DNA of 64,000 bases from Paraphaeosphaeria minitans (GCA_015832175.1 WJXW01000005.1:1736001-1800000), one strand, 5' to 3'. Counted from the first letter of the stretch, positions 11,543-23,145 are shown. The notes: generated by a model from the letters alone, not told the origin. A program made the numbers and translations.

Positions 11543-12178
11543 TTATGATGCGGTCAACCCCCCGTATACAGTCGCCAGGGGTTGGTTCTCCACCAGAAAT
11601 AGATGGCAGGCCTTAATTGTGTACTCGCACGCGTCCAAAGGGTCGAATTGAGTTCTCTCAGACATAGTCATAATGTCGGCAATCGGAGACATCTTCCACA
11701 CTGCGGCGAAACATTGGACAGAGCGGCTAGCCTCTGTCGAAAATGCCCCCTGGTCGCCAAAGCTGGATCCAACATGAACGGGCTGCATGTGCCACCTGGA
11801 CCTTGCAAGCATTGATTGGGATATCGTATCATCCCGTACCAAAAAGAAACAACGGTGGAAGACCAGCAATTGATCAAGGATGACACGATTGAGAGCCAAT
11901 CCTGTGCGGAACCATTATGCCGCACCTTGCAATCGCACGATATCTGCGTTCTTAAGGAAGTAATCCGCGAACCTAATAGCCTCAGTCAAGGCACTACGGC
12001 TATTTTCCCGCTCGAGTTCAAGAGCCAAGGTGATCTTGTTCGAGATTGTCTTAAAATGGCGTGGCGGGTCGCTTAGCGTCGATCACCCAAGATGGGAGAT
12101 GGGGAAAATGTGAGAACTCACATCTGCATCGCCTGGACGAAACGATCTAGCCAGCTCAACGGCAAACACCGCCGCGAC
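11543..12178 (-). pseudogene. Probable decayed gene, family unknown
   Basis: On the minus strand, one frame is open from 12049 down to 11543 (169 codons) except for a single TAA at 11914-11916. Upstream a GT..AG intron of 72 nt (12050-12121) joins it in phase to an exon 12122-12178. The joined stretch reads like protein: VFAVELARSFRPGDAD, then TISNKITLALELEREN, LTEAIRFADYFLKNADIV, and after the stop FRTGLALNRVILDQLLVFH. A CAA to TAA change, as C-to-T mutation would give, fits the stop, although that is inference. I do not recognise the family. The 5' part may continue into 12210-12797 but I could not join it in phase. It could also be a live gene with an extra intron over the stop. Confidence 0.4.
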
Positions 12179-12713
12179 CTACGCTTGCCCATGTAGCTGT
12201 TACGCCCGCTCACATGCGGCTAAAGTTGGACAGAAGCGATGAATTGTGCTCAATGTGAAAGTTCGTCGCATGAACCGTCCAGCTGTTCGCACTGCAAGTT
12301 GGAGTCCGTTTCTGCCATGACTCTGTATCACGCTTGTTCCTAATTGGTTCCAGTGAACCGTTCGTTCGGGTGCCTATACAAGTGAGAATATCATGTGGCT
12401 TATCGCTGCACATGGATCTCGACTGCATTTGCTCGTTATTCTCTTCCCCGAACATGCGCACTAAGTTCTGCATGCTGCACAGCGGATCAAGCGTTGTGGC
12501 ACACAATTCCCACTGCTTCTTTGTCTTAGTTGTCTTGATCGGTCTGGTGCATGACGTGCCGTATGCCTTCACTCGGGGGTACACAGAGCCTCCGGCAACC
12601 TGCATCAACGCTGTACACAGGGGAGATCCATGAATGGCCCGTATGTTCTCGGCTGCAAAGACACACAGATACAGATGGACCGGGAAAGAGACCGAACAAT
12701 GCCCGTGTCGTGG

Positions 12714-12720
12714 TATAAAG
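12714..12720 (+). promoter_or_regulatory. TATA box upstream of the small CxxC gene
   Basis: TATAAAG lies 128 bases before the ATG at 12848. It is followed by a pyrimidine-rich leader and an AAAACCATG start context. Such a clear TATA element is rare in this window and supports the small gene being real and probably regulated. Confidence 0.5.
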
Positions 12721-12847
12721 GTAAGCTTGGTGCCCACAAGGAAGTCGGTATCGAACAATCCCACTGATTCCCATACTCTACCTCCCAATTTCAACAAGCA
12801 CCGCCGACCACTGTCCCGTTGCCAGACTTTCTTCCTCCTCTAAAACC

Positions 12848-13071
12848 ATGTGCCAGCAACACCCCATCGACAAGATTGCCGTTCCCTCCATGTATGATAT
12901 GGACGGTGTCACTACTGTGCCGGTATGTTCTCATCAGCGCTACCGTTCCAGGAAATGCCTGACATTGCCAAGGTTCCCGGTCGCCGTTGCCCAGCATGCC
13001 TTGAGCGTGGTCAGACTGTTTGGGTGATTCCCGGAAAGTGCTGCCCTACTTGCGGTACTCCTGTCAACTAG
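12848..13071 (+). CDS. Small cysteine-rich zinc-ribbon-like protein
   Basis: Predicted 64-residue protein from exon 12848-12922 (MCQQHPIDKIAVPSMYDMDG plus five residues) and exon 12952-13071. The second exon reads EMPDIAKVPGRRCPACLERG, then a short spacer and GKCCPTCGTPVN before the stop. CPAC and CCPTCG give two CxxC knuckles 18-19 residues apart, the pattern of a zinc ribbon, with a basic turn before the first. No signal peptide or membrane segment is visible. The donor (GTATGT) and acceptor (TTCCAG) are good, but the intron is only 29 nt, below the usual fungal minimum. Reading straight through gives a different short frame that stops at 13022-13024. I do not recognise a named family; small zinc-ribbon proteins may act in nucleic-acid or protein binding. 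The TATA box upstream supports it. Confidence 0.5.
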
Positions 13072-13737
13072 ACATTCCTTTTGGTGAGTGGTTCTCGCTC
13101 AAGAGCCCGTGTTTTTGCATGCTAATACCTCGTGCAGCGCAGCTCTTCTCGGACTTTGCTCAGCGTACGGCGTGTTTGGACAGATACGAGGGACAATCGG
13201 TGTAATTGTATTGCTGGGTTCTTAGCGCGGGCGAAGTTGTCTGCATGGTTTCGGAGTCGTTTTGGCATTTTCACAGCGGCTGCTCTTCTCAACCGCTCAG
13301 ATCTGATAGACGTGTGAATCAAAAGTTTTGTGTTCGCTCCAATTTGCGATTTGGGGCTATATCTGGTGCGTGTGTGGCTCTGGTGACCGATCGCAAGTGT
13401 GGCATGTTTTGCCCTCGATCAACTCTTTGTGAACCCTCAGCCGGCCAATCATTTCATCTTCGGATTCGACGTCGGCAGCGTCGTAGTGTGGTTGTAGGAT
13501 CGCTTTATCTCGATCCGAGTCGGCCAAAAACCTCTTGTGTATGAATGGAAGAATTGGGATAGTGAGTACAACGGAAGGTCACTGCATGCACTCGTAAACG
13601 ATTGCAGGAGTCATGTATGGTTGGGCTTGTCACGACAGGAAACCGCGCCAAGACGCCAAGACGTAGTCATTGGGAAGCGTGAAGCTCCCTCATCGAGCTC
13701 CCTCCCTCCAGCACGACAGCCCCGCCTACACACAAGC
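13072..13737. other. Intergenic region before the complex I subunit gene
   Basis: About 670 bases hold the 3' end of the small CxxC gene and the promoter of the complex I subunit gene. A C/T-rich stretch (13685-13735) directly precedes the ATG. Nothing else is recognisable. Confidence 0.4.
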
Positions 13738-14560
13738 ATGCAGGCTCTCCGCAGGACAGCTGCGACCACTGCCCGAAAAGGGCGCACCGCCGTGTCTCGC
13801 CAGCAGCGCCGATATGCCCACGATGAGCACCACCACACCCACAGCGAGCCCGTCAACGAGTCTATGGGTGTACGTCAATCCTCCCCGCGCACCAGTTGCC
13901 GCCGCACGACCCTGTAGCCCCCCTTAGCACCCCGTACCACCCCGTAGTAGTCCATCCTAGAACACTATCTGTGCTCTTGGACTGTATGCTGACCCAATTG
14001 GGCGTGTAGCTAGGCTTTTGGATCCCCATCGGCGCGATTCCTGTCTTCTCCGGCCTCTACTGGATTTCGCAAAGCGATCCCGATGCGCCTCCGATCATGA
14101 CCCGCCTTATCAACAAGTACACGGAAGCCACAGAGCGATATGCCGAGAGGAACGCCTTGCACGTCAGCATGGTTGAGCAAGCCGGTAACGACAGAGTGCT
14201 CTTCACGAAGACACGGCCGCAGGAGCATGTCAACATGCGGTTCCCAGAGTACGTTATGGCTGATTCTTGTGAAGCACGGGCGGGCGCCCATATCGAGCGC
14301 AACCCAATCGAGCAGGTTTGGCGCTAGCAATCAGCTGGCTAATCTTTGGCAGGATCATGAACCAGGGCTCGCCATTCAATGTCCCTGCCGGGCAGGTCAA
14401 CAACATGGAGAAGGTCATCGAGAAGTTCAAGAGAGAGGCCTATGAGGACAACGAGCGCAAGCACCAGGCGCTGGCAGACGACAACATCAAGTCCGAGCAG
14501 CCGTGGGAGCGATTCCCCGTTGCACCTGGGCCCGCTGGGAGGGGTGTTGGAGCTGTCTGA
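13738..14560 (+). CDS. NADH:ubiquinone oxidoreductase 17.8 kDa-type subunit
   Basis: A supernumerary, fungus-specific subunit of mitochondrial complex I, like Neurospora NUO17.8. Exons 13738-13869, 14010-14248 and 14353-14560 give 192 residues. The N-terminus (MQALRRTAATTARKGRT, then RQQRRYAHDEHHH) is a basic, Ser/Thr/Arg-rich mitochondrial presequence. A conserved membrane segment follows, LGFWIPIGAIPVFSGLYWIS, then a matrix helix with YTEATERYAERNALHVSMVE and the family motif GSPFNVPAGQVNNMEKVI. Matching these motifs to the Neurospora protein is from memory of the family and not a search. Intron phases are consistent at both joins. The C-terminus is Gly/Pro-rich. Confidence 0.8.
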
Positions 14561-15467
14561 AACTGTACATATACCGAAATGAAACTCGTCCCCTTTGTCA
14601 TTATTTCTCGGACTGTAGCTATCCTTGGCCACACTCCACAAGCAGTAAGCCTGCATCATGGCTCTCCCTTCTTCCTCAACCAAATGCTTTATTTTCTGCC
14701 TCCGCCTTCTCCTTCTCTCTTCTCGTGCTCCTCCCTATCGACAAGTGTAGCGTCGCCTTTGACTGGTGCGGAATAGGCGAATGTAGCGTCGTCCTTGCCC
14801 GACGCGGAAGAGGAAAACGATAGACGCTTGGCTTTGTCATTGATGCTGGAGAGGGTGGCGCGCATGCTTGGTTTGGAGAACTTGCCCTGCGAATGCGGGT
14901 AGGCAAGAAGCAAGTGAGGTGGATCGGCAGTGCCTACGACACTGGTCGAGTCATGGGGACTGCTAATGCCTCACGTCAGCCCTGTAAAAGAGATGACTGC
15001 TACGAGGGGACTTGCTGTGCCTCAGGAGCAACCTTTCAAGTACCTCGCCGCCAGGTCCAAGCCGTATACTCATGGCGATGGCAGTAAGCCGCAGCTTGCC
15101 GTAGAACTACCTCGGAAGTTTTGAATGAATCGAATTCGAGGATTTGCGAGAACAAAACACACACTGCACAAGGAGAAAGGAATCCAGAGATGTAGTAGCG
15201 AGAACGGCTAGGATGAGCATGCTTCTAGTTGGGGTATGGTGTTCGTGTCGACATCAGCTTTTCGAAAACGACCACAAAGGGTTGTTAGCCCTACAAAACG
15301 CCTGTAGCTGATGCAGAAACCCTCAATCATACCACTTCCAGCCCGGTGCAAAGCCCAGAAAGCGCCTGTGTGCCAGAATGCTCCCTCATAATCAACGCCA
15401 GCCGAGATATCGTACAAATCCGATCCTATCGCAAAATGATCATAACGGTCGTAAAGAGCGCAAACAA
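14561..15467. other. Convergent intergenic region
   Basis: About 900 bases lie between the complex I subunit gene and the convergent coiled-coil gene. It holds both 3' ends. A copy pair GTGTAGCGTCGCCTTTG / GAATGTAGCGTCGTCCTTG near 14745-14800 is a short imperfect direct repeat. Otherwise I see nothing. Confidence 0.4.
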
Positions 15468-16858
15468 CTAGAGTTGTCGCTGGTGCTGCATCATCACCCA
15501 CTTCATCTTGTCCTTGGTCTCTTGCAGTTCTTGAACCAATCTCGCCGCCTCGTCTTCCTTCTTGGGCACTGCAACTCGCAGCTGCTCAGCCTCTCTCGTC
15601 AAGTCCCCCATTTCCTTCCGGTGTTCGCGCTTGTATTGTCCCATCATGTCGACCATCTTGGTCTCTGTCCTTTGTCTGCGGGAGAGTTCATGTTGTAGTT
15701 GATCGCTGATGATGGCTTGCCGCTTGATTTTGTCCGCATTTCCATACTGCTTTTGCCGCAGTTCGTTCATTTGCTCAGTGATGTACTTGATCTTCTTCTC
15801 ATAGCCATCCGTCATGCGCTTGTAGCCTTCACGAGCTGTGTCAGCGTTTGTTTCGGAAAGATGCTTCTGCTCATATGCGAGTGCGAGCTGGCGTTGCGTC
15901 TCTGAACGTGTGTCTCCCAGCATCTTCAGGGCCTCCTCTGCTCTCTGCTCGGCGGCCTTCCTTCTCTTGGCCTCTTGCTCAAGTTGGACCTTCATTTCCT
16001 CCAGCTTCCTGTCCTTTCTCTCCAACGCCCTTGCATTTGTGTCGACGAGCAGTTGCAGGTGCTGGTGCTCGGCACGGGAGTCTTCGGCTTTCGAGCGTGC
16101 GGCCGTTACGCGCTTTGCTTCCTCTTCTCGCGCAAGTCTTTCGGCGTTCAGCTCTCTCTTCAGCTTCTCGTTCTCGGATGTGATCTTGTCGATGTACTGT
16201 GACGTCTTCGAGGCTTGCGAGGCAGCGTGCGCGTTCGGACGAGCCCAGCCGTTGGGCGCCGACGTAAGCTCGGGAGCCATGGGTGAATCAATGCCCAAAG
16301 GTCCGGTCGGATTGCAAGGGAGTGTGAGAATTGCAGGCATGGCAGGACTGCCAGACGCAGAAGAAGGAGATTCGTTCGGTGAACCTAATGTGTTGTTGTT
16401 CGGGCCTAGGCGATTGACATGGTCCCACGAGTCAGAACCAAGGCTGGGAAGTACCGGTAGCGATGCTGTGAGGGTTCCAGAATATCAGTATGCAAACTCT
16501 CCGACAAGTTCAGCGAGCGGTGGAGTTGAATAGAAATGGAGCTCGGAAAGCGTGGTTCCAACGCATGCGATTGCCGGGTATAGGATGCTGGCAGTGCACG
16601 GGTTTGGTTTTTGTTTTGGCAGGGTTCATGGGTGAGCTTACTTGTGTTAGATTTGGCCGGCGCGCACGGCTTGCCGCCGCGGCGTAAGTTTGCCAGCGAC
16701 GACGTTCTGGGACGCGGAACCGGGGTAATACTTGGATGCTCAACTTTAATCGCCATGGCCATCTGCTCTTCATCGTTAGGGCTGCTGGACTCTTCTCGGC
16801 GACGCGGGCTCCAACATGCCATGGCTGCGACTGCTGATGGTTGGCTCCAAGGGCGCAA
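15468..16858 (-). CDS. She3-like coiled-coil protein
   Basis: Two exons, 16642-16858 and 15468-16465, with a GT..AG intron and matching phase, give 404 residues (or 392 from the second Met, MACWSPRRR at 16822). Residues about 1-185 are low-complexity, Ser/Pro-rich. From YIDKITSENEKLKRELNAER onward the protein is one long coiled coil to the end, with heptads such as EEMKVQLEQEAKRRKAAEQ and KRQAIISDQLQHELSRRQR. Filamentous-fungal proteins with this same coil are usually labelled 'SWI5-dependent HO expression protein 3'; yeast She3 is the adaptor between mRNA-bound She2 and myosin Myo4. The coil is seen, the label is from family memory, and an mRNA-transport role here is inference. Confidence 0.65.
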
Positions 16859-19168
16859 GAGCTGCGTTCCTTATGTACCTACAAGGAAGGTGCACCTAGG
16901 CGTCTGCGATCAGGAATAGTGAACCGATGGCAATGCGAATGCGCCGTGAGACACGCTATAAGACAATGCTGGATACATACCGCGCCAGACGCAACAATGC
17001 GTTGAAATTAGTATCCGAGGTATGAGGCGGGAGAAATGGGCGTTAGATCAGTCCAATCCGCTGTCTCTGAGACCGCTATCCGCAGAATGCGTCTTGTTGG
17101 TCGCAACTTCGAGTACCGCAGTCGCAGAAGTTCCGGTCGGTTCCGCCTGCAGTAAGCACACCTGTATAGATATCTGTCGCAGTCAGCAAGGTCCTCTGGG
17201 TTCAGAAGAACAGCGCGGCGCCTGCGAGTGGGAAGTTTGCGTTCTTGGTGCCTGCCAAGATCTTGAAAGTGTTGTCGAACCAGAGCTTAGCGATGACGTG
17301 ATGAGTAAGCGAGATCCGCGCCGCTACACCGGTTTCGAGTCCGCGTAAACTTGACCACGGCGTCGCTCGTCTAGACTAGCTGTTCAAGTCCACCCCAGTG
17401 TTCACGTCAATTGTGGAGCTTGAAACCATGGCAACAATACACAAGCGTGTTCATTCGGACATGACGTACATCAAGTTTCCTTCTTCTCCCGGCAGACAGT
17501 ACCGCATTCGCACCTTCAATTCCATCGACTCCTATGGATGCGTTTGGCCTCTCACCATTGCATCACCTAGACCAGGATCCCTCCATCTTTCGCAGAGCGC
17601 AAGTGAGACCTACCCCGCTGGTCTCAGCGGCGTACATGTGTTCATGGATCATGGTTGTCGCGCGCGAATGAATTGATATGCGCCATTCGACACTGGAAAA
17701 GGGGTCACCAAACTGAGGCGCGCGTCGCAATTATGTCAGGTTCTGTACTGGGCGCAACCCTGGTAGGACAGCATGCCGTGGAAGGCAGTGAGGCGCGTAC
17801 AAAGACAATGATGGTTTCATGTAACGCAGAGGCGAGATGAATCTGATTTCTAGGACTTGGAACACGATCCTCTGCTCCCCACCGTCTTCGATTTGTTACA
17901 CGTGCGTGGAGACTGTCCACGTGACTATCTAGTGTTTCTGGATTCTTGGCCGACTCGACTTTCATTCATCTCGCCTTCAGCACTATGCTCTTCTTTAGTG
18001 ACCCTCACAGCAGTGGCATTACCTACCTTCAATCCATCTCGGCAGGCTCCAAATAAACTTCCTTGTTATATAGTCTCTACGTGGTATTCGGGTAATGTAT
18101 CATCCCTCCCATTGAAGCTGCTTGCTTCTTCGCACTGGTTTCTAGCATACTTACATGGCGTCGAAGCTTGGCGACAAAACAATCAAATGCAAATCTTCCC
18201 TTCAATGGTGTTCAACTTGCGAATCAGATGAAAGATTTGACAGCAGAAAGACCGAGTGACTAGGTCATGTCGGAAGCGATAGTACTACAGCCTACGGGTT
18301 CAAAACGTCTGCCAACCCCAAGCGACCTACATAACCGATGCCCTACCTTTGTATCCAGCTCTCTCGTGCGCAAGGTTACCGATCGTGCATCAGAGCATCA
18401 CCATGTCTGCTGCAGAGATTCATCTCAAGTAACGTCGCGCACGTCATGCATCGCTTAGGCATGCTGACTATCATGACTTTGTACTTGGAGCACTGCCCTA
18501 TACCAGCAAGTTCGATACTCTTTCGATTATCGGTGACGACCATGCACTGGTACACACCAAGACCGTACCCATGGAAACAAGATCTCGCTAGGGTAATCTA
18601 TGATTGGGCAGGCATACCGTATTTCCAGCCCCATCGAGCTGATCAATATCACAAGGCTGAAGCCTTTGGCTTGCGAATGTTCAGCGACCCCGCACAAGCT
18701 CGTCCTATTGACACTCATTGTCGTCGGCGCCGTAGCACTCTGAGGAGAGCTTGCACCATTACACACATACATCAAGTTATCTTCATCTCCGCTATACACC
18801 TTATTATGTTCAGCATGGGCATACTTTCTTTTCTTTGCAGCCATGTGAGCCATTGCGTAGGTGCGCCATAGAGCCGGCAGCCTCGTATCGGTCGCAAAAG
18901 GGTGATAGCAGAACAAGTGTCATTACTGGTTAGAACCGACAGTTGCCGGCATTCTTGCCCCCAAGGAGCCACCCCTACGTGGACCATGTCGCTTTTGTGG
19001 CGCAGGGCGCCTGCAATAACGGGAGTCATGTCCAGAGTTGGCATGGAACGACGTGTACTAAAATTCGTGTACGGATTTGCTTTCTCTCGTTTTCTGTGAT
19101 CATTCCAAGTCCTCACCCCGTCGGATCTTCTAGGTCAGGCTAAGTGACATCTTTCCATAATCGACATC
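16859..19168. other. Gene-poor tract before the P450 gene
   Basis: About 2.3 kb without a recognised gene. One frame at 17428-17676 starts in a strong context (GAAACCATGG) and reads MATIHKRVHSDMTYIKFP with C-ending codons for some 50 residues, but it has no family signature and I leave it uncalled. A 177-codon ORF around 18338-18871 has no protein-like pattern. No repeats of note. Confidence 0.35.
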
Positions 19169-20912
19169 ATGTGGGCAATACCTTTGATCGCGGGTGTTGC
19201 TTTTGTTTTAGTCTATGTGTTAAAAGGTGTCAAGACATACATGGAGCTACGTGACTTCGGAGGACCTTGGTCGGCCGGTTGGACCAGGCTGTGGCTCCTT
19301 CGCTGTCATCTCAGCGGCAGCATCAACACTAAATTCACGGAGGTCAACGACCAATATGGTACGCATTCATCTTCATTGCAAGAAATTTCCAAGGCTACAA
19401 GTTGGTTATGTAGCAGCTAAGCCAGATTCACGTACCAGGCTGTGTATGACTCCGCTTAGTTGGCTGTCGCGATGGCAATGGTACTGTAGCATTTGAGAAG
19501 ATGTTTTGACATTGCAAGTCTATAGGATCTACAGCACGAGTTGCACCAAAGATGCTGGTCACTTGTGACCCGGAACTTGTGCGACGTATGAACGCCGTAC
19601 GATCCTCGTTCACCAGAGGTCCTTGGTATACCTCTCTGAAAATGCATCCAGAGAGTGAAAATATCGCTTGTTATACCGATGAAGACAAGCACACCGACAT
19701 GCGCAGCCGTACGTCTCACGGATACTCTGGCAAAGAGAACGTGCACCTGGAGCAAGACATTGATGACCTGATCCTGCACATGCTTAATCTTATCGAGAGA
19801 GAGTACCTTGCAAAACCCAAAGAAGGTCTCTTCTGTTGTATGGATTTGGCCAAGGTAACGTCCTACTTCACTCTTGACGTTATCTCCAAGGTGGCCTTCG
19901 GAGAGCCTTTTGGGTTTCTAGTGGCAAACGACGATCCATTCGGGTATATGGCCAATATGAAGCAATTTTTGCCTGCCGTCGGCTGGTTCGGGGTATACCA
20001 CGAACTGACGAACATTCTGCGGATACCTTTCATCAAAGCATCACTTCCAGGCTCGATGGACAAACGAGGGTTAGGCCGTGTGATGGGGTTCGCTAAAGAG
20101 CGCGTTTCGGAACGCTTTGGCGATAAAGCGGTTGTGCGCCAGGACATGCTGAACTCGTTCATCAAAAACGGTTTAACGCAACTTGAGCTGGAAGGCGAGA
20201 CCATGCTGCAGATTACAGCTGGCTCGGACAGCACGGCTTCGGCGCTGCGCATCACCGCGCACTTCATCTCTACCTCCCCACCTATCCTTGAGCGTCTACT
20301 GGGGGAAGTCAAAGAGGCTATAGCAGCTGGACGAATTAGTAGGCCTGTCATCCAGAACTCAGAAGCTCTTCAGTTGCCGTATCTTCAAGCGTGTATCAAA
20401 GAGGGACTCCGGGTGTATCCACCAATTACCGGCATGCTGGCCAAGATGGTACCAAAGGGCGGAGCCAAGATTAACGTCGGCGGAGTGGAGAAGTATGCCC
20501 CCAGCGGCACTCAAATTGCTTGGAATAGCTGGGGCCTGATGCGCAACAAGGAGATATTCGGACCGGACGCGGACATCTTCCGCCCGGAGCGCTGGCTTGC
20601 GAGCGAAGACACTGAGGAAACGCAAAAGAATATGCTTAGGATGAACGAGACTCTTCCTCTGGTTTTCGGCTACGGTCGATTTGGATGTTTGGGCAAGGTG
20701 GTCGCAAATATGGAATTGAACAAGGCGCTCATTGAGGTATGTGCGGATGCCTCTTTCATGACGAACAGTGCTGACTAGGGCAGCTTTTAATTCGCTTCAA
20801 CCTCCAGCCATGTAGTCTCAAAGAGCCCTACAAGGAGTGGTGTGCTGGATTTTACATCCATGACGATATGAACGTTATTGTTACCGAACGTTCCGCAGGC
20901 AAATCTTGTTGA
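19169..20912 (+). CDS. Cytochrome P450, pisatin-demethylase-like
   Basis: A membrane-anchored monooxygenase of 509 residues from exons 19169-19358, 19526-20736 and 20784-20912. The N-terminus is a single anchor (MWAIPLIAGVAFVLVYVLKG). Further motifs are the I-helix oxygen-activation site AGSDSTA, the K-helix ExxR (EGLR, about residue 356), the meander FRPERW, and the heme loop FGYGRFGCLGK with the cysteine ligand at about residue 451. In the heme loop the usual Arg/His two residues before Cys is Phe, a variant tolerated in the pisatin-demethylase-like group (often Tyr there). The segment GYSGKENVHLEQDIDD is also typical of that group. Substrate is unknown; detoxification or secondary metabolism are both possible. 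No synthase or transporter gene sits next to it. Confidence 0.88.
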
Positions 20913-21367
20913 GAATATGGGGATACATTCACTGTGGAAGACTCGGCCGTGAAAGATCTGGGCATTATAGGCTACATGTTGGAGTTCAAATTTCATAAAG
21001 CTATGAATTACACGAGAACAACACAATGTGACGATAATGAGTTCAATTGCACTTCATAAGTATTATCGCCTTATCGCGATATCCTCCTCTCTCAGTTCCT
21101 TCCTACTTTTCCCTGATCACATCATTTCCATCTACTGATTACACATGTATCGTTACAAGACTGATAATACACATCGTTGTTTCATCTCTCGCTCCACATG
21201 GAAGCCGACCCTCCGGAACTGAAGGCCATTGCGCCTTCTCTAACGGGCCCAGTACTAATACCTATGGTATTTCGGCAATTGCGGGCATTCAGCTTACCCG
21301 CGTACCCAATCAAAAAGGTGTATAACCGTCTGCACTCGTGTCGCATGAGTGCACCACTCTTCCAGTT
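20913..21367. other. Convergent intergenic region
   Basis: The 455 bases between the P450 gene and the convergent small gene hold both 3' ends. I see no gene or repeat. Confidence 0.4.
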
Positions 21368-21817
21368 TTACTCCTCCGTATCCAGATCCATCGCAGAGTC
21401 TCTGCGCTCAAGGCCAGTCGTCTTCTTCAGAGCATTGGAGTTCGCCCTAGTTTCGAAGGCATCCCTCAATTCCTGCTCGTTCTCCACAGCTAGGTCTTCT
21501 TCCCTCAAGCTTTGCCAGTTCATCGGCTCTCGGTGTATCGCCACGACGTATTGCTTGCCATTTTGTGCAGTTCGGTCGAATTGGTAGCTCACGTAAGCGC
21601 CGTCGCGGGCTCTGTACCCTAGCATCTCGGTGCCGGCCTTGGGCTCAGGAATGGGAATTGCAGGCGCCGTGTCGAGCTCGGGGTCGAAGGTCTCGATGAC
21701 TTGGTCGAGCATGGCTGGACCTTCGTCGCTGTTATTGAGGCGCTTGGAGGGGTTGAAGAGGTAGTGTATTGTGTTGTTGTTGGCGTCGTGGAATGAGAAG
21801 ACCTCGAAGGCGGCCAT
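21368..21817 (-). CDS. Small conserved-looking hypothetical protein
   Basis: Intronless, 149 residues, starting MAAFEVFSFHDANNNTIHYL in an optimal context (GCAATGGCC). The middle (GTEMLGYRARDGAYVSYQFD and QNGKQYVVAIHREPMNW) looks like alternating beta strands of a small folded domain. The C-terminal third is charged and probably disordered (LKKTTGLERRDSAMDLDTEE). No signal peptide, transmembrane segment or Cys pairs. I do not recognise the family. A clean ORF with good codon bias supports a real gene. Confidence 0.65.
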   Translation of the reverse strand: MAAFEVFSFHDANNNTIHYLFNPSKRLNNSDEGPAMLDQVIETFDPELDTAPAIPIPEPKAGTEMLGYRARDGAYVSYQFDRTAQNGKQYVVAIHREPMNWQSLREEDLAVENEQELRDAFETRANSNALKKTTGLERRDSAMDLDTEE

Positions 21818-23145
21818 TGCGTTGGTTGTGTGGAGGTTGTGTTGCTTTGGTGGGTTGATGGTGGTGGAGTGTCCAGGTTCGGATTTATATCCTTATATAT
21901 GGATGTGTTTGCACTTTAACTTTTGATGAGAGATTGTTCCCGTACAAACATCTGTTTATATACTCTAAGATTGAGAGATCGCGAAGGTCTGATGGTAAGA
22001 TCGAGAGGCTTGTCGCTCATTCGCTCGAGTTCTTTTGGTGCACCAATGAAAGCGCGTGAAGCTTCCCGGGCCTTGGCGAAGGTGCTAGAATAAGCGAGCA
22101 TCTTCTCGAATGTCGTTACCTAGCATCCTCACCTCGACACTTCCTCATCGGTTTCTTGATGCATCTCGCGTCGAGATTATCTGTTCATGCATTAATGCCA
22201 CCGGTCGTGCTCCTCGGCTTCTAGTCTGTGGACTGCTTCCTATCATACCATCGTATTGTTGACGCGCTAGTCAACGGCGCTAATGGTGGAATGGGAAAGA
22301 AGTCCACATTCGTATCTGCACATCTTACACGCCAAACGTTATGCTCCAAATCGCTGGACATTGCAAGCGTAAAGCTACACAGGAACGTGAAGAAGGTGGA
22401 AAGAAAACGACACTAGCCTAATAACTCCATTGAATTGGACCAGTGTTCTTTGAAGGGCATCCGTCGCTCTTGTACGATCACAACCACATATACTCAGTTG
22501 ATGAGGACCCACGTAGGAGTCAGGACCATGTTTCAAACAGCTAACAATTCGTAAGATCTGAGCCACATTGTGTCGTGTGCGTCATCAGTATCTCTGTTTC
22601 CTCCCCACTTTTCACCAACCTTAGATTAGGTTCGTTTGTTGATCTGCCTCCGAAGGCCAGGACAATGGTCAGAGGACTTATGCCGTGCAGCAATTCGCTC
22701 TGCACAGCGGCGGTACCTACCAGTCATATATATATATTAGCACGGTACCAAAGTAGCCAAAAGAGGCCCTTTCCTTCCAAGCGTTCCACCGACCTGCTTG
22801 ATGAAGGTCAAGCAGGGGCAAGATGCTCATGATCATGTAAAATAACGGCCGAGGCACGACAATCAGACTTGGCTGCATCTTGGCACCTTCTCGCAATTCC
22901 CTTTCTCCTTCCGCACCCGTGCTAGCGCTGCCTTGGCAGCATGTCTACACAGGAACAATCCTACCACCACTTACGTTTCCAGCCGACCAAGCTGCCTATT
23001 TGCCTTGTGCGATGGTTCCTGAACCATGGCACACAGTCTCCATGGTTCTCATTAGTATAAAAGGACCTCGTTCGCCCTCCTTTTCCTCCTCACCGGTCCC
23101 CTGTTGCTCCACGTGAAGGACAACAGCTCAGTGCTTCCAGCCAAG
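21818..23145. other. Divergent intergenic region before the M13 protease gene
   Basis: About 1.3 kb separate two divergent starts. It contains an AT dinucleotide run at 22726-22737 and a TATA element for the protease gene. ORFs here look random. The size is large for the window, which may reflect a regulated upstream region, but that is inference. Confidence 0.4.
23056..23063 (+). promoter_or_regulatory. TATA box of the M13 protease gene
   Basis: TATAAAAG lies 83 bases upstream of the ATG at 23146, followed by a pyrimidine-rich leader. The placement fits a core promoter for a regulated secreted enzyme. Confidence 0.55.

Noticed and set aside
12210..12797. 195-codon minus-strand ORF upstream of the decayed gene
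   Set aside because: It may be the 5' part of the decayed gene, but I could not splice it on in phase, it overlaps the TATA box and leader of the plus-strand CxxC gene, and its composition is not clearly coding.
17428..17676. 82-residue ORF starting MATIHKRVHSDMTYIKFP with a strong start context
   Set aside because: Codon choice is suggestive at first but the second half is random-looking and no promoter or homology is recognisable.
18338..18871. 177-codon plus-strand ORF
   Set aside because: Composition (rich in His, Arg, Ser, Cys) and an overlapping ORF on the opposite strand look like chance; no start context or splice partner.
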